Shown here: piece after piece, positions 37,147-46,641 of the stretch
Position numbering within the stretch: the stretch's first letter is position 1
Layout of the letters: each line of letters starts with the position of its first letter
NCBI RefSeq assembly: GCF_014201805.1
Contig: NZ_JACHFK010000001.1
Span: 744,001-808,000 of the forward strand
Reading direction: 5' to 3'
Origin: Deinococcus metalli
GTDB lineage: Bacteria; Deinococcota; Deinococci; Deinococcales; Deinococcaceae
DNA: 64,000 nt
Translations under genes and position numbers: made by a program
The notes under the pieces: generated by a model
The model's input: only the letters and a program-made list of their open reading frames with translations
Database searches by the model: none
What the model was told of the DNA's origin: nothing

Positions 37147-38457
37147 TCAGTCGTGGGCGGCAGCGGGTTCCCGGTGGCCGAACTGCTGGGCCTCGGTGCT
37201 GCCGGCCAGGGCGGTGGTGCTGCTGTGGCCGCCGCCGGCTGCCTGGGCGACCAGATCGAAGTACCCGGTACCGACCTCGCGCTGGTGCTTGACGGCCGTG
37301 AACCCGCGCTCCTGGGCAGCGAATTCCTTCTCCTGAAGGTCGACGAAGGACTTCATCTGGTTGCGGGCGTAACCGTAGGCGAGTTCGAACATGCTGTGGT
37401 TCAGGCTGTGAAAGCCGGCCAGGGTGATGAACTGGAACTTGTAGCCCAGCTTCCCGAGTTCCACCTGGAATTTTTCGATGGTCTCGTCGTCGAGGTTCTT
37501 CTTCCAGTTGAAGCTGGGCGAGCAGTTGTACGCCAGCAGTTTGCCCGGGAACCTGGCGTGCACAGCCTCGGCAAAGCGCCGGGCGTCCTCCAGGTTGGGC
37601 ACGCTGGTCTCGCACCACAGCACGTCGGCGTAGGGCGCATACGCCAGCGCGCGGCTGATCGCCTGCTCGATGCCGGGCCGGACGTAGTAGAAGCCCTCGG
37701 GCGTGCGCTCGCCGGTGCAGAAGGGCTTGTCGTTGTCGTCGACGTCGCTGGTCAGCAGGTTCGCTGCGTCGGCGTCGGTGCGGGCGATCAGCACCGTGGG
37801 CACGCCGGACACGTCGGCGGCGAGGCGGGCCGCGTTCAGGGTGCGGATGAACTGCGACGTCGGGACGAGCACCTTGCCGCCGAGGTGGCCGCACTTCTTC
37901 TCGCTGGCGAGCTGATCCTCGAAGTGCACGCCGGCCGCGCCCGCCTCGATCATCGCCTTCATCAGCTCGAAGGCGTTCAGCGGGCCGCCGAAACCCGCCT
38001 CGGCGTCCGCGACGATCGGCACGAGGTAGTCGATATCGGCGCGGCCCTCGCTGTGCTGGATCTGATCCGCGCGGCGCAGGGTGTTGTTGATGCGCTTCAC
38101 GACGTCCGGCACGCTGCTGGCCGGGTACAGGCTCTGGTCCGGGTACATCTGCCCGGCGTTGTTCGCGTCGCCGGCGACCTGCCACCCGGACAGGTAGATG
38201 GCCTTCAGGCCAGCCTTGACCTGCTGCATGGCCTGGTTGCCGGTCAGGGCTCCCAGGGCGTTCACGAAGGGCTCATCCTTCATCGAGCGCCACAACTTGT
38301 TGGCGCCGTGCCGGGCGAGCGTGTGCTCGATGGGCAGGCTGCCGCGCAGCTTCACGACATCGTCGGCGCTGTAGTTGCGCTGCACACCCTGCCAGCGGTC
38401 TTCGGTCTGCCAGGTCTTCTGAAGGATCTCGGCGGGCGTGCGGGGAGTGGGGGTCAT
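37147..38457 (-). CDS. aceA: isocitrate lyase
   Basis: Splits isocitrate to glyoxylate and succinate, the first step of the glyoxylate shunt. The 436-residue TIM-barrel enzyme carries the catalytic signature [19 protein letters not shown], the substrate-binding [12 protein letters not shown], and [11 protein letters not shown]. Malate synthase is not in the window. GGAGG precedes the ATG at 38457. The 268-nt upstream region has an inverted repeat that may be an operator. Confidence 0.97.
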   Translation of the reverse strand: MTPTPRTPAEILQKTWQTEDRWQGVQRNYSADDVVKLRGSLPIEHTLARHGANKLWRSMKDEPFVNALGALTGNQAMQQVKAGLKAIYLSGWQVAGDANNAGQMYPDQSLYPASSVPDVVKRINNTLRRADQIQHSEGRADIDYLVPIVADAEAGFGGPLNAFELMKAMIEAGAAGVHFEDQLASEKKCGHLGGKVLVPTSQFIRTLNAARLAADVSGVPTVLIARTDADAANLLTSDVDDNDKPFCTGERTPEGFYYVRPGIEQAISRALAYAPYADVLWCETSVPNLEDARRFAEAVHARFPGKLLAYNCSPSFNWKKNLDDETIEKFQVELGKLGYKFQFITLAGFHSLNHSMFELAYGYARNQMKSFVDLQEKEFAAQERGFTAVKHQREVGTGYFDLVAQAAGGGHSSTTALAGSTEAQQFGHREPAAAHD

Positions 38458-38580
38458 GCAGTCCTCCATGGGGTGTGAGGGCCGATCCTCACCAGGAGCG
38501 GTGGGGAGCGGGCCGGGCCGGGAGCCTCGGTGGGTGGGCTGGTGACGACAGTGTGCGGCCTGTTAAGGACCGATGGTGAT

Positions 38581-38626
38581 GGTGTACTGTCAGGCCGGAC
38601 AACGACACCAGTTATTCAGGTACACC
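38581..38626. promoter_or_regulatory. inverted repeat upstream of aceA
   Basis: GGTGTAC (38581-38587) and GTACACC (38620-38626) are perfect reverse complements separated by 32 nt (about four helical turns centre to centre). This suggests a looped or paired operator for aceA. No clear sigma-70 promoter was found in 38458-38725. Confidence 0.4.
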
Positions 38627-38725
38627 AGCAAAGCCCGACGAGCCGGCACAGAGGCGCTGGCATATCATATCCAATTTTGTGTATCTCGGAGCCGCGTGTG
38701 AGGCATACTCGCTGAGAGCACAACG

Positions 38726-39343
38726 TCATCCCCGCAGCCAGTCGCTCAGGATCTTCTCGAAGGCCTCGTGGTGGTCGTGGTGGTACAGCAGGCCGTGGAA
38801 ACCGGCTCGATTCGCGGCGTCGATGTTCTCCTGCACGTCATCCACGAAGGCCACCTGCGCGGCCGGCAGGCCCATCGCCGTCTCCAGCGCTGCGAACGAC
38901 TCCGGCGAGGGCTTCTTGTGCCCTAGTTCATTGCTGAACACCAGCGCGTCGAAGCGGCCGAAGCGCGGATCGCGCCGCAGATGGTCACTGACTACGGGGT
39001 AGTTGTTGCTCAGCAGGCCGACCCGGACGTGGGCGGGCAGGGCCGCCAGGGTGTCGTACATGGGCGCATTGTCGTGGATGCTGCCGAGGTACAGCGGCTC
39101 GAAGTCCTCGTACGGCAGGGCGACACCGGTCTCGGAGCGCAGCACGTCCCAGAAGTGCGGAAGCGACCACGCCCCGACCTCCAGCTGCCGCACGTGGCGG
39201 AAGTAGCTGTCGCGCACGCGCTCCACGGGAATGCCGCTGCGGTCCGCGACGTTCTGGGTGCTGCGGCCATCGAAGGTGCCCACGGTGAACACGCCGCCCC
39301 AGTCGAAGGCGACGTGACGGGTGCCGGTTGCTGCGTCGGTCAT
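38726..39343 (-). CDS. HAD-like hydrolase, subfamily IA
   Basis: A 205-residue HAD-superfamily protein. Motif I reads FDWGGVF, the variant found in many IA members in which the usual second Asp is Gly. Motif II is LLSNNYP, Lys is in LGHKKPSP and the late acidic motif is VAFVDDVQENI. The cap domain spans about 20-90. Without the second Asp in motif I, activity may differ from classic phosphatases. The ATG at 39343 is favoured by GGGAG upstream; one at 39352 is possible. Confidence 0.83.
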   Translation of the reverse strand: MTDAATGTRHVAFDWGGVFTVGTFDGRSTQNVADRSGIPVERVRDSYFRHVRQLEVGAWSLPHFWDVLRSETGVALPYEDFEPLYLGSIHDNAPMYDTLAALPAHVRVGLLSNNYPVVSDHLRRDPRFGRFDALVFSNELGHKKPSPESFAALETAMGLPAAQVAFVDDVQENIDAANRAGFHGLLYHHDHHEAFEKILSDWLRG

Positions 39344-39405
39344 GCGCGCCATTCTCCCGGATGGGGCGGGCGGGGCCGGCGCCGCTGTTCAGACCGTCCG
39401 CCCGC

Positions 39406-40068
39406 TCACGCCAGCCGGACGCCCAGCAGCAGGCCCCGGCGCTCCCACGCCCGCAGGTTCAGGGCGTACAGTGCCTGCCACGGTTCCCACCACGGCGCGT
39501 CGGCCGGCAGGCGCCGCGTGCGGCCGTGCCGCAGCACATGTGCCGCATGCTGTTCCAGCAGTTCACGGCCACCGAGTCCCGCTTGGACGTGGACGTCCAC
39601 CTCCTCGCTGGGGGCAGGGACCAGTCCGGCCGGACGGTTGCCGGTGAGGACGCCCGCGCTGCCGCTCGCGTCGTCCTTCAGCCACGTCAGCACCTGCACG
39701 CCCACGCCGGCCGCGGGTTCCAGCTCGTTCCAGCGCAGCAGCACGGCGGTGTCCTGGCCCAGGGTATAGGGCCGCACCCACAGGCCGCCGGGTTCCTGCC
39801 GCCACGTGCCGCCCGCCTCGACCGCGCCGGCTGCGACCAGGGCCGCCGCGTGCTGGGCGATTGCGCGCGTCAGCTCGGGCGTGCTGCCGGGGACGCCGTC
39901 GCCCTGGAGCACCACGTCCAGGCGGTCCGGCAGCGCGGGACCAGGTAGGTGCCGGCCCGCCAGCCGCGCCCGGCTCACATCCGGCAGGACGGCCAGGGCC
40001 CGGTCGGCACCCAGGAGCGCCTGCAGCTCCTCGTCGGTGAGACCCGCCAGGTTCAGCGTGAACGGCAC
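39406..40068 (-). CDS. conserved-looking protein of unknown function
   Basis: A 220-residue soluble protein that I do not recognise. It starts with VPFTLNLAGLTDEELQALLG, has a Pro/Gly-rich middle and a beta-rich central region containing WRQEPGGLWVRPYTL, and ends with a Trp-rich helix (PWWEPWQALYALNLRAW). The GTG start is well supported by TATTCT 6 nt upstream. It diverges from the DHH-family gene, with 72 nt between starts. Confidence 0.7.
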   Translation of the reverse strand: MPFTLNLAGLTDEELQALLGADRALAVLPDVSRARLAGRHLPGPALPDRLDVVLQGDGVPGSTPELTRAIAQHAAALVAAGAVEAGGTWRQEPGGLWVRPYTLGQDTAVLLRWNELEPAAGVGVQVLTWLKDDASGSAGVLTGNRPAGLVPAPSEEVDVHVQAGLGGRELLEQHAAHVLRHGRTRRLPADAPWWEPWQALYALNLRAWERRGLLLGVRLA

Positions 40069-40074
40069 GGCCCC

Positions 40075-40080
40075 AGAATA
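40075..40080 (-). promoter_or_regulatory. -10 box of the 220-residue protein gene
   Basis: TATTCT on the minus strand ends 6 nt before the GTG at 40068. Confidence 0.55.
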
Positions 40081-40127
40081 CCCGGCGGGCCGCGCGCGGA
40101 GGGGACGGACGCCCGGGCCGGCCCATC

Positions 40128-40133
40128 TATACT
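40128..40133 (+). promoter_or_regulatory. -10 box of the DHH-family gene
   Basis: TATACT ends 7 nt before the ATG at 40141. Confidence 0.65.
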
Positions 40134-40140
40134 CGGCACG

Positions 40141-41151
40141 ATGACTGCCAGCAACACCTCCAGCGGCACGTACGTGGCCGACGTCCAGGCCGTCGCGGAC
40201 GCCATATCCGGCCACGCCGGCCCGCTGGTCCTCCTCTCGCACGAAAACCCGGACGGCGACGCCCTGGGCAGCGTGCTGGGCCTGGCCCGCGCGCTGCGCT
40301 CCGTGGGCCGCGACGTGATCGCCCCCATGACCCCGCCGCGCTACCTGACCTTCGTGACCCGCCCCGGCGAGGTGCAGCCTCCGTTGGACGCCTTCCCGGC
40401 CCGGGCCATGGCGGTCGTGCTGGACGTGGACAACAACGATCCGGTGCGGGTGGCCGGCGCGCCGCTGGGCACCTTCGACGGGCCGGTGGTCAACATCGAC
40501 CACCACGGCACCAACCTGCGCCGGGCCACCGCCGGCGTCGTCGATCCGGCCCGCCCGGCCACCGCCATGATGGTCGCGGACGTGATCGACGCCCTGGGCC
40601 TGCCGTGGACGGCCGACGTCGCCACGCCGCTGATGCTGGGCCTGAACACCGACACCGGCAGTTTCCGGTTCAGCAGCGTCACGCCCGAGACCTTCGGGTG
40701 CGCTGGTCGCCTGCTGGCCCACGGCGCTAGGCTGGCGTGGTTGAACGACGAGCTGGGTCAGCACCCGCACAGCTACTACACACTGCTGCGCGAGGTCCTC
40801 GGCACCCTGGAATTCCAGCACGGCGGACGGGTGGTGCTGGCCCGCGTGGACGACGCCATGCTGGCGCGCACCGGGGCCACCTGGGAGGACGTCGAGTCCT
40901 ACGTGAGCCTGCTCCGTAGCGCCGAGGGCGCGCAGCTTGCGGTGATGGTCAAGGACTTCGGTGAGCGCGTGAAGCTGTCGCTGCGCTCGCGGCGCGGCGT
41001 GAGCGCGCAGAACGTCGCGCTCGCGCTGGGCGGCGGAGGGCACGTGGCCGCCGCCGGCGCGAGCGTGGCAGAACCGTGGACAGCCGTGCGGGAGCGGCTG
41101 GACGCCGCGATCCGCACAGAACTCGACCGGGCAGACGGCGCAGAGGGCTGA
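40141..41151 (+). CDS. nrnA: DHH/DHHA1 phosphoesterase (NrnA-like nanoRNase / pAp phosphatase)
   Basis: A 336-residue enzyme expected to degrade very short RNAs and possibly 3'-phosphoadenosine 5'-phosphate. The DHH domain shows HENPDGDALGS (H34, D38, D40), VVLDVDNND and the name-giving DHHGTN (about 120-125), then LNTDTGSFRFSS. The DHHA1 domain has SLRSRRGVSAQNVA and the GGGGH motif that contacts RNA. It lacks RecJ accessory domains, so a NrnA role is favoured. Its stop codon directly abuts that of the convergent lipoprotein gene. Confidence 0.9.
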   Translation: MTASNTSSGTYVADVQAVADAISGHAGPLVLLSHENPDGDALGSVLGLARALRSVGRDVIAPMTPPRYLTFVTRPGEVQPPLDAFPARAMAVVLDVDNNDPVRVAGAPLGTFDGPVVNIDHHGTNLRRATAGVVDPARPATAMMVADVIDALGLPWTADVATPLMLGLNTDTGSFRFSSVTPETFGCAGRLLAHGARLAWLNDELGQHPHSYYTLLREVLGTLEFQHGGRVVLARVDDAMLARTGATWEDVESYVSLLRSAEGAQLAVMVKDFGERVKLSLRSRRGVSAQNVALALGGGGHVAAAGASVAEPWTAVRERLDAAIRTELDRADGAEG

Positions 41152-42309
41152 TCAGGGCGTGGGGGCCAGCACCGCGTCGATACCAGCGTTGATCCATGCG
41201 AAGGCCCGGCGGGTCTGCGGCATCGTGTACGTCTGGTCCGAACCCTGCTGCATGAAGGCGTACACCACCCGGCGCCCGTCCTTGAGTTCGACATACCCGC
41301 TGTAGGTCAGGACGCGCCAGCCGTTGCCGCCCTTGCCGCCGAACCCCTGCACGCGGCCCTGGCGCTGCACCTTCAGGGCGGAGCGGCCGTAGCCGAGCGC
41401 CATCACCTCGCGCTGCCATGAGGCGGCACGGGTGGACAGCCCCGATCTCAGGAACTCGGCCGCCACCAGCGTCCCGAACTCGTACGGCGTGGAGATGTTC
41501 ATGCTCCGCAGCGTGAGGTCCGGGTCGTAGCGGTGGTCGAAGTAATCGTCGAGCTTGCGCTGCACGTAGTCCGCGCGGTAGCGGCGGGCGTCCGCGTCGA
41601 TCTGCTGCGCCAGTCGGGCCCGCTCCGCGCCCCGGGCGCCGGCCCAGCGCTGCGTGCCGTTCATGGTGGCCGACAGTCCGGCCTCGGCCACCCACCAGTC
41701 CTTGGTGGGCAGGATCAAGCGCGTGCGGCACAGGCCCAGGCCATCGGCCACGTCCTGCACGCTCTGGAGGCCCACCTGCCGGTGCAGGATGTCGGCGGCG
41801 GTGTTGTCGCTGTTGCGGATCATCCGCACCGACAGCTCCTTCACATTCGTGCCGTCGAAGGGGTACGCGCCGAGCGACTGGTTCTCGCGGGTCACGTCGA
41901 AGCGCTGGGTGGGCGAGATGCGCCCGGCGTCGAAGGCGCGCAGCAGCGCCCACAGCACCGCCTGCTTGTACGTGCTGGCCAGCGGAAACACGCTGTCCGG
42001 GTTGGTGCCCACGGCGCGCAGCGGCGCCAGGGTCGCCGGATCAACCACCGCCACCCACAGCCCCAGCCGGCCACTCAGCGGCAGCGGCGGGGCCGGCGCC
42101 TTCGCCACGGCAGGCGCCGCCTCCAGGCAGCCGTCGGCCCGGCGGCGCAGCGGCGCAGGGGGCACGCTCACCGGGGCCGGCGTCTCCAGCTTCGGCAGCA
42201 CCAGATCCGCGTGGGGCGACGGCTGGCCGGCCTTGCGGCACCCGGCCAGCAGCGCCGCCACGACCAGCAGTCCCGCGACGATCCGGGTGGGCGGGACCGG
42301 GCGCTTCAC
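41152..42309 (-). CDS. beta-lactamase-fold serine hydrolase, lipoprotein
   Basis: A 385-residue class A-like serine hydrolase. The lipobox is ALLAGC (Cys24), so it is membrane-anchored outside. Catalytic motifs are STYK (112-115), SDN (167-169) and, in place of KTG, KGG within FGGKGGNGW. The 60-residue Pro/Ala linker after the lipobox is typical of surface lipoproteins. Class A enzymes hydrolyse beta-lactams, but the region that would hold the omega-loop Glu was not identified, and many such genomic proteins are peptidases, so resistance should not be assumed. GTG at 42309 is 4 nt after the degV stop, suggesting an operon. Confidence 0.83.
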   Translation of the reverse strand: MKRPVPPTRIVAGLLVVAALLAGCRKAGQPSPHADLVLPKLETPAPVSVPPAPLRRRADGCLEAAPAVAKAPAPPLPLSGRLGLWVAVVDPATLAPLRAVGTNPDSVFPLASTYKQAVLWALLRAFDAGRISPTQRFDVTRENQSLGAYPFDGTNVKELSVRMIRNSDNTAADILHRQVGLQSVQDVADGLGLCRTRLILPTKDWWVAEAGLSATMNGTQRWAGARGAERARLAQQIDADARRYRADYVQRKLDDYFDHRYDPDLTLRSMNISTPYEFGTLVAAEFLRSGLSTRAASWQREVMALGYGRSALKVQRQGRVQGFGGKGGNGWRVLTYSGYVELKDGRRVVYAFMQQGSDQTYTMPQTRRAFAWINAGIDAVLAPTP

Positions 42310-42313
42310 CGCG

Positions 42314-43159
42314 TCAGGGCGTGACGGGTTCGAGGGCCACACCCATGGCCCCCGGGCCGGCGTGCGTCGCCACGACCGCTCCGATCGCGTGCTCGCCCAG
42401 GTCGTCGAAGGCCACGCCGCTCAGGCCGGCGCGCACCTCGTGCAGGAAGACCTCACCGCCCACGGTGTACAGAAACGCCGCGCGCACGGCCCCGTACTTC
42501 GCCGCGTACGCCCGGACATGGTCCACGAGGTCCTGCACGGCCTTCTTGTGCCCGCGCACCCGGCCGCCGGACTCCACGCGGCCCCCACGCACCACCAGGA
42601 TTGGCTTGATGTTCAGCAGGCTCCCCAGCAGCGCCTGCGCGCCCCCGATCCGCCCGTTGATCCGCAGGAAATCCAGGGTATCCACGGTGAACCGCAGGTC
42701 GGCTTTCGGGGCAACACGATCCAGCTCGGCCACGATGTCCGCGACACTGCGGCCGGCGCCTGCGAGTTCCGCCGCCCGGATCACGCGCATCCCCAGGCCC
42801 ATGCTCACGGACTGGGTGTCCACCACCGTCACCTTGCCGCCGAACTCCTGCGCGGCGAGCCGGGCGCTGCCGACCGTGCCGGACAGCTGCCCGCTGATGT
42901 GGATGCTCATCACCTCGTCCGCCCCCTGCAGCGCGCGCGCATACGCGGCCGCGAACTCTGCCGGGCTGGGCTGGGAGGTGCTCGGCGTCTTCTTTCCGGC
43001 CTTCAGCCCCGCGAACAGATCCGGCGGCGTGATCTCCAGGCCGTCCTTGTGCATCTTGCCGTCGAACAGCACGTAGAGGGGCACGCTCTCCACCCCGTAT
43101 TGCGCGCACAGGTGCGGACTGAGGTCACTCGTCGAGTCGGTGACGATGGCGATGGTCAT
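42314..43159 (-). CDS. DegV family fatty-acid-binding protein
   Basis: A 281-residue DegV-fold protein. Characteristic segments are [10 protein letters not shown] at the N-terminus, the SQPSPAEF loop, [12 protein letters not shown] and [11 protein letters not shown], and then the C-terminal domain with LFLYT-like strands. Members bind fatty acids; in Firmicutes FakB proteins present them to the kinase FakA, which is not seen here. TAGTAT lies 6 nt before the ATG. It is transcribed with the beta-lactamase-fold gene. Confidence 0.93.
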   Translation of the reverse strand: MTIAIVTDSTSDLSPHLCAQYGVESVPLYVLFDGKMHKDGLEITPPDLFAGLKAGKKTPSTSQPSPAEFAAAYARALQGADEVMSIHISGQLSGTVGSARLAAQEFGGKVTVVDTQSVSMGLGMRVIRAAELAGAGRSVADIVAELDRVAPKADLRFTVDTLDFLRINGRIGGAQALLGSLLNIKPILVVRGGRVESGGRVRGHKKAVQDLVDHVRAYAAKYGAVRAAFLYTVGGEVFLHEVRAGLSGVAFDDLGEHAIGAVVATHAGPGAMGVALEPVTP

Positions 43160-43165
43160 TCCCTG

Positions 43166-43171
43166 ATACTA
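43166..43171 (-). promoter_or_regulatory. -10 box of the DegV gene
   Basis: TAGTAT on the minus strand ends 6 nt before the ATG at 43159. Confidence 0.55.
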
Positions 43172-43182
43172 CCGTGACACGC

Positions 43183-46100
43183 TCAGGAGTTCTTTTTCGG
43201 CACCCACTTCTTCCGGCCGCCCGTGCCCGGCTCGCTGGTGGCGCTCTGCCCTTCCTCCAGCGTGTTCTCGCCCACGTGCTGCAGGTGGACGTGCTCCGTG
43301 ATCGGCTCGGGAGCGGCCTCGGCCGGAGTGGGAGGAGTTGGCGCGGTGTCCTCTGGAACCGAGGCCTTCGGCGTCCACTTCTTCCGGGCGGGCGTTGATG
43401 GCTCTGCGGCAGGAGCGGGCGCGGCGCTCGCCTCCACCTGGGTATCCGCCGTGGGCGCAGATGTGGCTGGCGGCACCGCGTCCGCCACCGCTGGACTCTG
43501 CGCTCCGGCTTTTGGTGTCCACTTCTTCCGTTCGATCGGAGTGGAGTCGAGAGGCACTGCCTCCGCTGGAGTGGGTGCCGGCACCGCGGACGCCTCCGGT
43601 TCAACGTGGACGGCTTCGGACAGCTCGACGGTGCTAGGCGTGGGCTGAGCTGCACTGGCGGCCTTGGCGCCGGGCGACCACTTCTTGCGCTCGGCAGGCG
43701 CCGGGGCGGCGGTGACGGCACCCTCCTCTGTGGGCGGTGCGACTTCCGGTGGGACCGGCGTCTCGGCAGCTTTCGCTTTCGGCGCCCACGCCTTGCGGGC
43801 GGGGGGCTCAACCGGCACCGTGGGCGCAGGCTCTGACACGACTGGAGCGGGATTCACGTCGTCGGACGTCGCCTTACCCTTGGGAGACCACGCCTTGCGG
43901 GCGGGTGCAGCTTCATCTGATGCGGGACTCGCCGCGCTCACGTCATCCGTGGCCGTCGGTGCGGGAGCGGCTTCGGGCGCGGCTGGCGACACGTCGTCCT
44001 GCGAAACCGTCGATCCCGCCTTCGGCTTCCAGCTCTTGCGGGCGGTGGTTTCCGGATGTGCGGCCTGGCCTTCTGGCTGGATGTCGGGGTTCTGGGTGGG
44101 GCTGCCCGGCTGCGCGTTGATGACGTCGGCGCTGGTCTCGCCCACCACGGCGGCGGGCGCGTTCGCCGCGGGCGTGTCCCCGGTGCGTTCCATCGGCATC
44201 TGCGCATTGGGGGCGCTGGCGACCTCCGGCTGCTCCAGCGGCGTGGCGTCCGGTGAGGGGCCGGTGGGCTGCACAGCGGTGCCGTCGGCGCGGTGGACGC
44301 TTTCCAGCAGAAGTTCCGCGACGTCCTTCACCACGATGTCGTCGCGTTTCTGCTTCTCGGGGGTGGAGTTCAGCATGGCCTTGCAGAAGGGGCAGCCCAC
44401 AGCCAGCACCTTCCCTGGCGTGACGTGGCCGGTCTGCTCGTACTCGGCGCTGGCAGCCTTCGCGCCGTCCAGGCGGGCCTGGATCTCGCGGAAACGGTTG
44501 TCCGAGACGCGCTCGCGGCCCTCCTCTTCTTCCTTCCAGAACTGCGCGCCGCCCGCACCGCAGCAGAACGAGTTCGCGCGGCCGCGTTCAAGTTCCAGCA
44601 CCTCGCCGGCCATCTGGGTGATCAGGGTGCGCGGCGCGTCGTACACGCCGTTGTGGCGGCCGAGGTAGCACGGGTCGTGGTATGTGACGTTCTCGTCCAG
44701 CTGCGCCAGCGGCAACTTGCCGGCCGCGACCAGCGTTTCCAGATACTCGGTGTGGTGGATGGTGCGGTAGTCCCCGCCGAGCTGCCGGTACTCGTTGCCG
44801 ATGGCGTTCATGCAGTGCGGGCAGGTGGCGACGATCAGCTTGGGCGCGACCGTGTTGAGCGTCTCGACGTTCTCCTGGGCGAGCGACTGATACAGGAACT
44901 CGTTGCCGGAGCGCCGCGCCGAGTCGCCGGTGCATGCCTCCTTCTTGCCGAGCACCGCGTAGTTCACGCCCGCCTTGTCGAGGAGCTGCACGAAGCTGCG
45001 CGCGACCTTCTGAGCGCCGGGATCGTAGCTGGCCGCGCAGCCGACCCAGTACACGACGTCCGGTTCGGGGTTCTCGTCGATGGTGGGCACGCGCAGACCC
45101 TCGGCCCAGTCCAGGCGCTTGTCACGCGAGATGCCCCACGGGTTGCTGGCGCGTTCCATGCCGCGGAAGGCCGTCTGGAGCTGCGGGGGGAACTCGCCCG
45201 CGACCATCACCTGATGACGGCGGATGTCCACGATGTCGAGCATCTGTTCGTCCTGCACGGGGCAGACCTGCATGCACGCGCCGCAGGTGGTGCACGCCCA
45301 CACCGACTCCTCGTTGATGGCGTATTCGAGCAGCGGGTGGGCGGTGCTCGCGCCGGACTCGAAGGGCGCGGGCCGCAGCGTGAAGGGGCTGGGGTGCGCC
45401 GCGATCACGTTGAGTTCCATGCGCTTGTTGATCTCCAGTGCGGCGGGGGACAGCGCCTTGCCGGTCGCGTTCGCCGGGCACACGTCCTGGCAGCGGTTGC
45501 ACTGGATGCACGCGTAGGCGTCCAGCAGGCGGGGCCACTCCAGTTCCTCCAGCTTCTCCACGCCCAGGCGCGGCTCCTCGGCCTCCATCGCCTCCGCGAG
45601 GCCCTTCATGGGCGGCAGGACGCCGCTGCCCACCGGGCGTTTCAGGGCGTAGTTCAGGGGGGCCATGAAAATGTGGATGTGCTTGGTGTACGGGAAGTAC
45701 GCCAGGAAGGCCAGCACGCTGCCGAGCGCGCCCCAGTACCCGAAGAGCCGCCAGCCCTGGAGGGCCGACTCGGACACGCCGCCGAACAGGACGTGACCGA
45801 CGGCCGTGCTGAAGGGCTGGAAGGCGTCGCCGCCCTCCTGCACGACCTTCGCGGCGTTGCCGAGCACGCGGCTGCCCACATGGAAGGTGATGAACGCCGA
45901 CACGATCACGCTGTCTCGCAGGATGTAGTTGGCCCGGAGCAGCGGGTGCAGCAGCGTCTTCTCGGTGAAGCGGAAGTCGCGTCTGGAGGGCAGGAACAGT
46001 CGCCGCACGACCAGGCTGATCACGCCCACGAGCACCAGGAAACTCAGGACGTCGGCCAGGACGTTGTACAGCGCGAACAGCGGAGTGGCGGCACTGTCGA

Positions 46101-46401
46101 TGTGGAAGTTCAGATAGCCTTCCAGGCCGTCCACGACGTTCACCAGCAGGTAGTACACGAAGCCGTAGAAGATGAAGGCGTGCAGCGTGCTGATCACGGT
46201 GCGCCGCCGGAACGTGCGCTCCTGCGTCAGCGTGACGCGCAGGGCCGTCAGCACGCGCTGCACCGGCTGGTCAAAGCGGGATTCGCTGGCGCCGGCGCCG
46301 CGCGCCACGCGCCGGTACAGGCGATAGAAGCCCCACAGTCCGAGGAGTCCGGCGGCGAGGGCGAACACGAAGAACAGGACTTTGTGGGACAGGGGCAGCA
46401 C
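43183..46401 (-). CDS. FadF-type membrane iron-sulfur oxidoreductase with repetitive tail
   Basis: A 1072-residue protein. Residues 1-260 hold about six membrane helices resembling the NarI/DsrM b-type region. Two 4Fe-4S clusters follow: C298-x2-C301-x2-C304-x3-C308 and C370-x2-C373-x2-C376-x3-C380. Two CCG domains (about 455-545 and 575-680; HDPCYLGR, FCCGAGG) complete the heterodisulfide-reductase-like unit. Such proteins pass electrons from acyl-CoA dehydrogenase and ETF to quinone. Residues about 704-1072 are a low-complexity Pro/Ala-rich tail with seven RK-x-W-x-P motifs, not usual for the family. AGGAGA precedes the GTG. A palindrome covers the promoter. Confidence 0.92.
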   Translation of the reverse strand: MLPLSHKVLFFVFALAAGLLGLWGFYRLYRRVARGAGASESRFDQPVQRVLTALRVTLTQERTFRRRTVISTLHAFIFYGFVYYLLVNVVDGLEGYLNFHIDSAATPLFALYNVLADVLSFLVLVGVISLVVRRLFLPSRRDFRFTEKTLLHPLLRANYILRDSVIVSAFITFHVGSRVLGNAAKVVQEGGDAFQPFSTAVGHVLFGGVSESALQGWRLFGYWGALGSVLAFLAYFPYTKHIHIFMAPLNYALKRPVGSGVLPPMKGLAEAMEAEEPRLGVEKLEELEWPRLLDAYACIQCNRCQDVCPANATGKALSPAALEINKRMELNVIAAHPSPFTLRPAPFESGASTAHPLLEYAINEESVWACTTCGACMQVCPVQDEQMLDIVDIRRHQVMVAGEFPPQLQTAFRGMERASNPWGISRDKRLDWAEGLRVPTIDENPEPDVVYWVGCAASYDPGAQKVARSFVQLLDKAGVNYAVLGKKEACTGDSARRSGNEFLYQSLAQENVETLNTVAPKLIVATCPHCMNAIGNEYRQLGGDYRTIHHTEYLETLVAAGKLPLAQLDENVTYHDPCYLGRHNGVYDAPRTLITQMAGEVLELERGRANSFCCGAGGAQFWKEEEEGRERVSDNRFREIQARLDGAKAASAEYEQTGHVTPGKVLAVGCPFCKAMLNSTPEKQKRDDIVVKDVAELLLESVHRADGTAVQPTGPSPDATPLEQPEVASAPNAQMPMERTGDTPAANAPAAVVGETSADVINAQPGSPTQNPDIQPEGQAAHPETTARKSWKPKAGSTVSQDDVSPAAPEAAPAPTATDDVSAASPASDEAAPARKAWSPKGKATSDDVNPAPVVSEPAPTVPVEPPARKAWAPKAKAAETPVPPEVAPPTEEGAVTAAPAPAERKKWSPGAKAASAAQPTPSTVELSEAVHVEPEASAVPAPTPAEAVPLDSTPIERKKWTPKAGAQSPAVADAVPPATSAPTADTQVEASAAPAPAAEPSTPARKKWTPKASVPEDTAPTPPTPAEAAPEPITEHVHLQHVGENTLEEGQSATSEPGTGGRKKWVPKKNS

Positions 46402-46435
46402 GGGACGTCTCCTTGGAGTGGGGAGGGCGGGCAAA

Positions 46436-46457
46436 ACTTGAACTGGGTTCAAGTATA
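46436..46457 (-). promoter_or_regulatory. -10 box with overlapping palindromic operator for the FadF-like gene
   Basis: On the minus strand TATACT (46457-46452) runs into ACTTGAAC-N3-GTTCAAGT (46454-46436), a perfect 8-bp inverted repeat. A repressor bound here would cover the start site. TetR-family regulators of fatty-acid genes use operators of this form, but the regulator is unknown. Confidence 0.6.
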
Positions 46458-46641
46458 ACGGGGTCGGCACGTCCACGGGGCCGGGCCGTCTCCCCGTGCC
46501 ACACAGCAGGAAGTGGGGCCAGCATACGCGCAGCCCCAGTGAACCCACCGCCGCGCGTCACGGCGCCGCGGAACTCGGCCGCGCTACGCTCGTACCCGAC
46601 CACGCGGCAGATGGCCGCCCCGCACCCGAAGGAGACCGCCC

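Noticed and set aside
38458..38725. tRNA gene in the aceA upstream region
   Set aside because: No T-loop or acceptor stem could be built on either strand.
41152..42309. Reading the beta-lactamase-fold gene as an antibiotic-resistance determinant
   Set aside because: Only the general fold motifs are visible; KTG is altered, the omega-loop Glu was not found, and the context is a DegV operon.
44293..46458. 721-codon plus-strand frame
   Set aside because: Antisense shadow of the FadF-like oxidoreductase.
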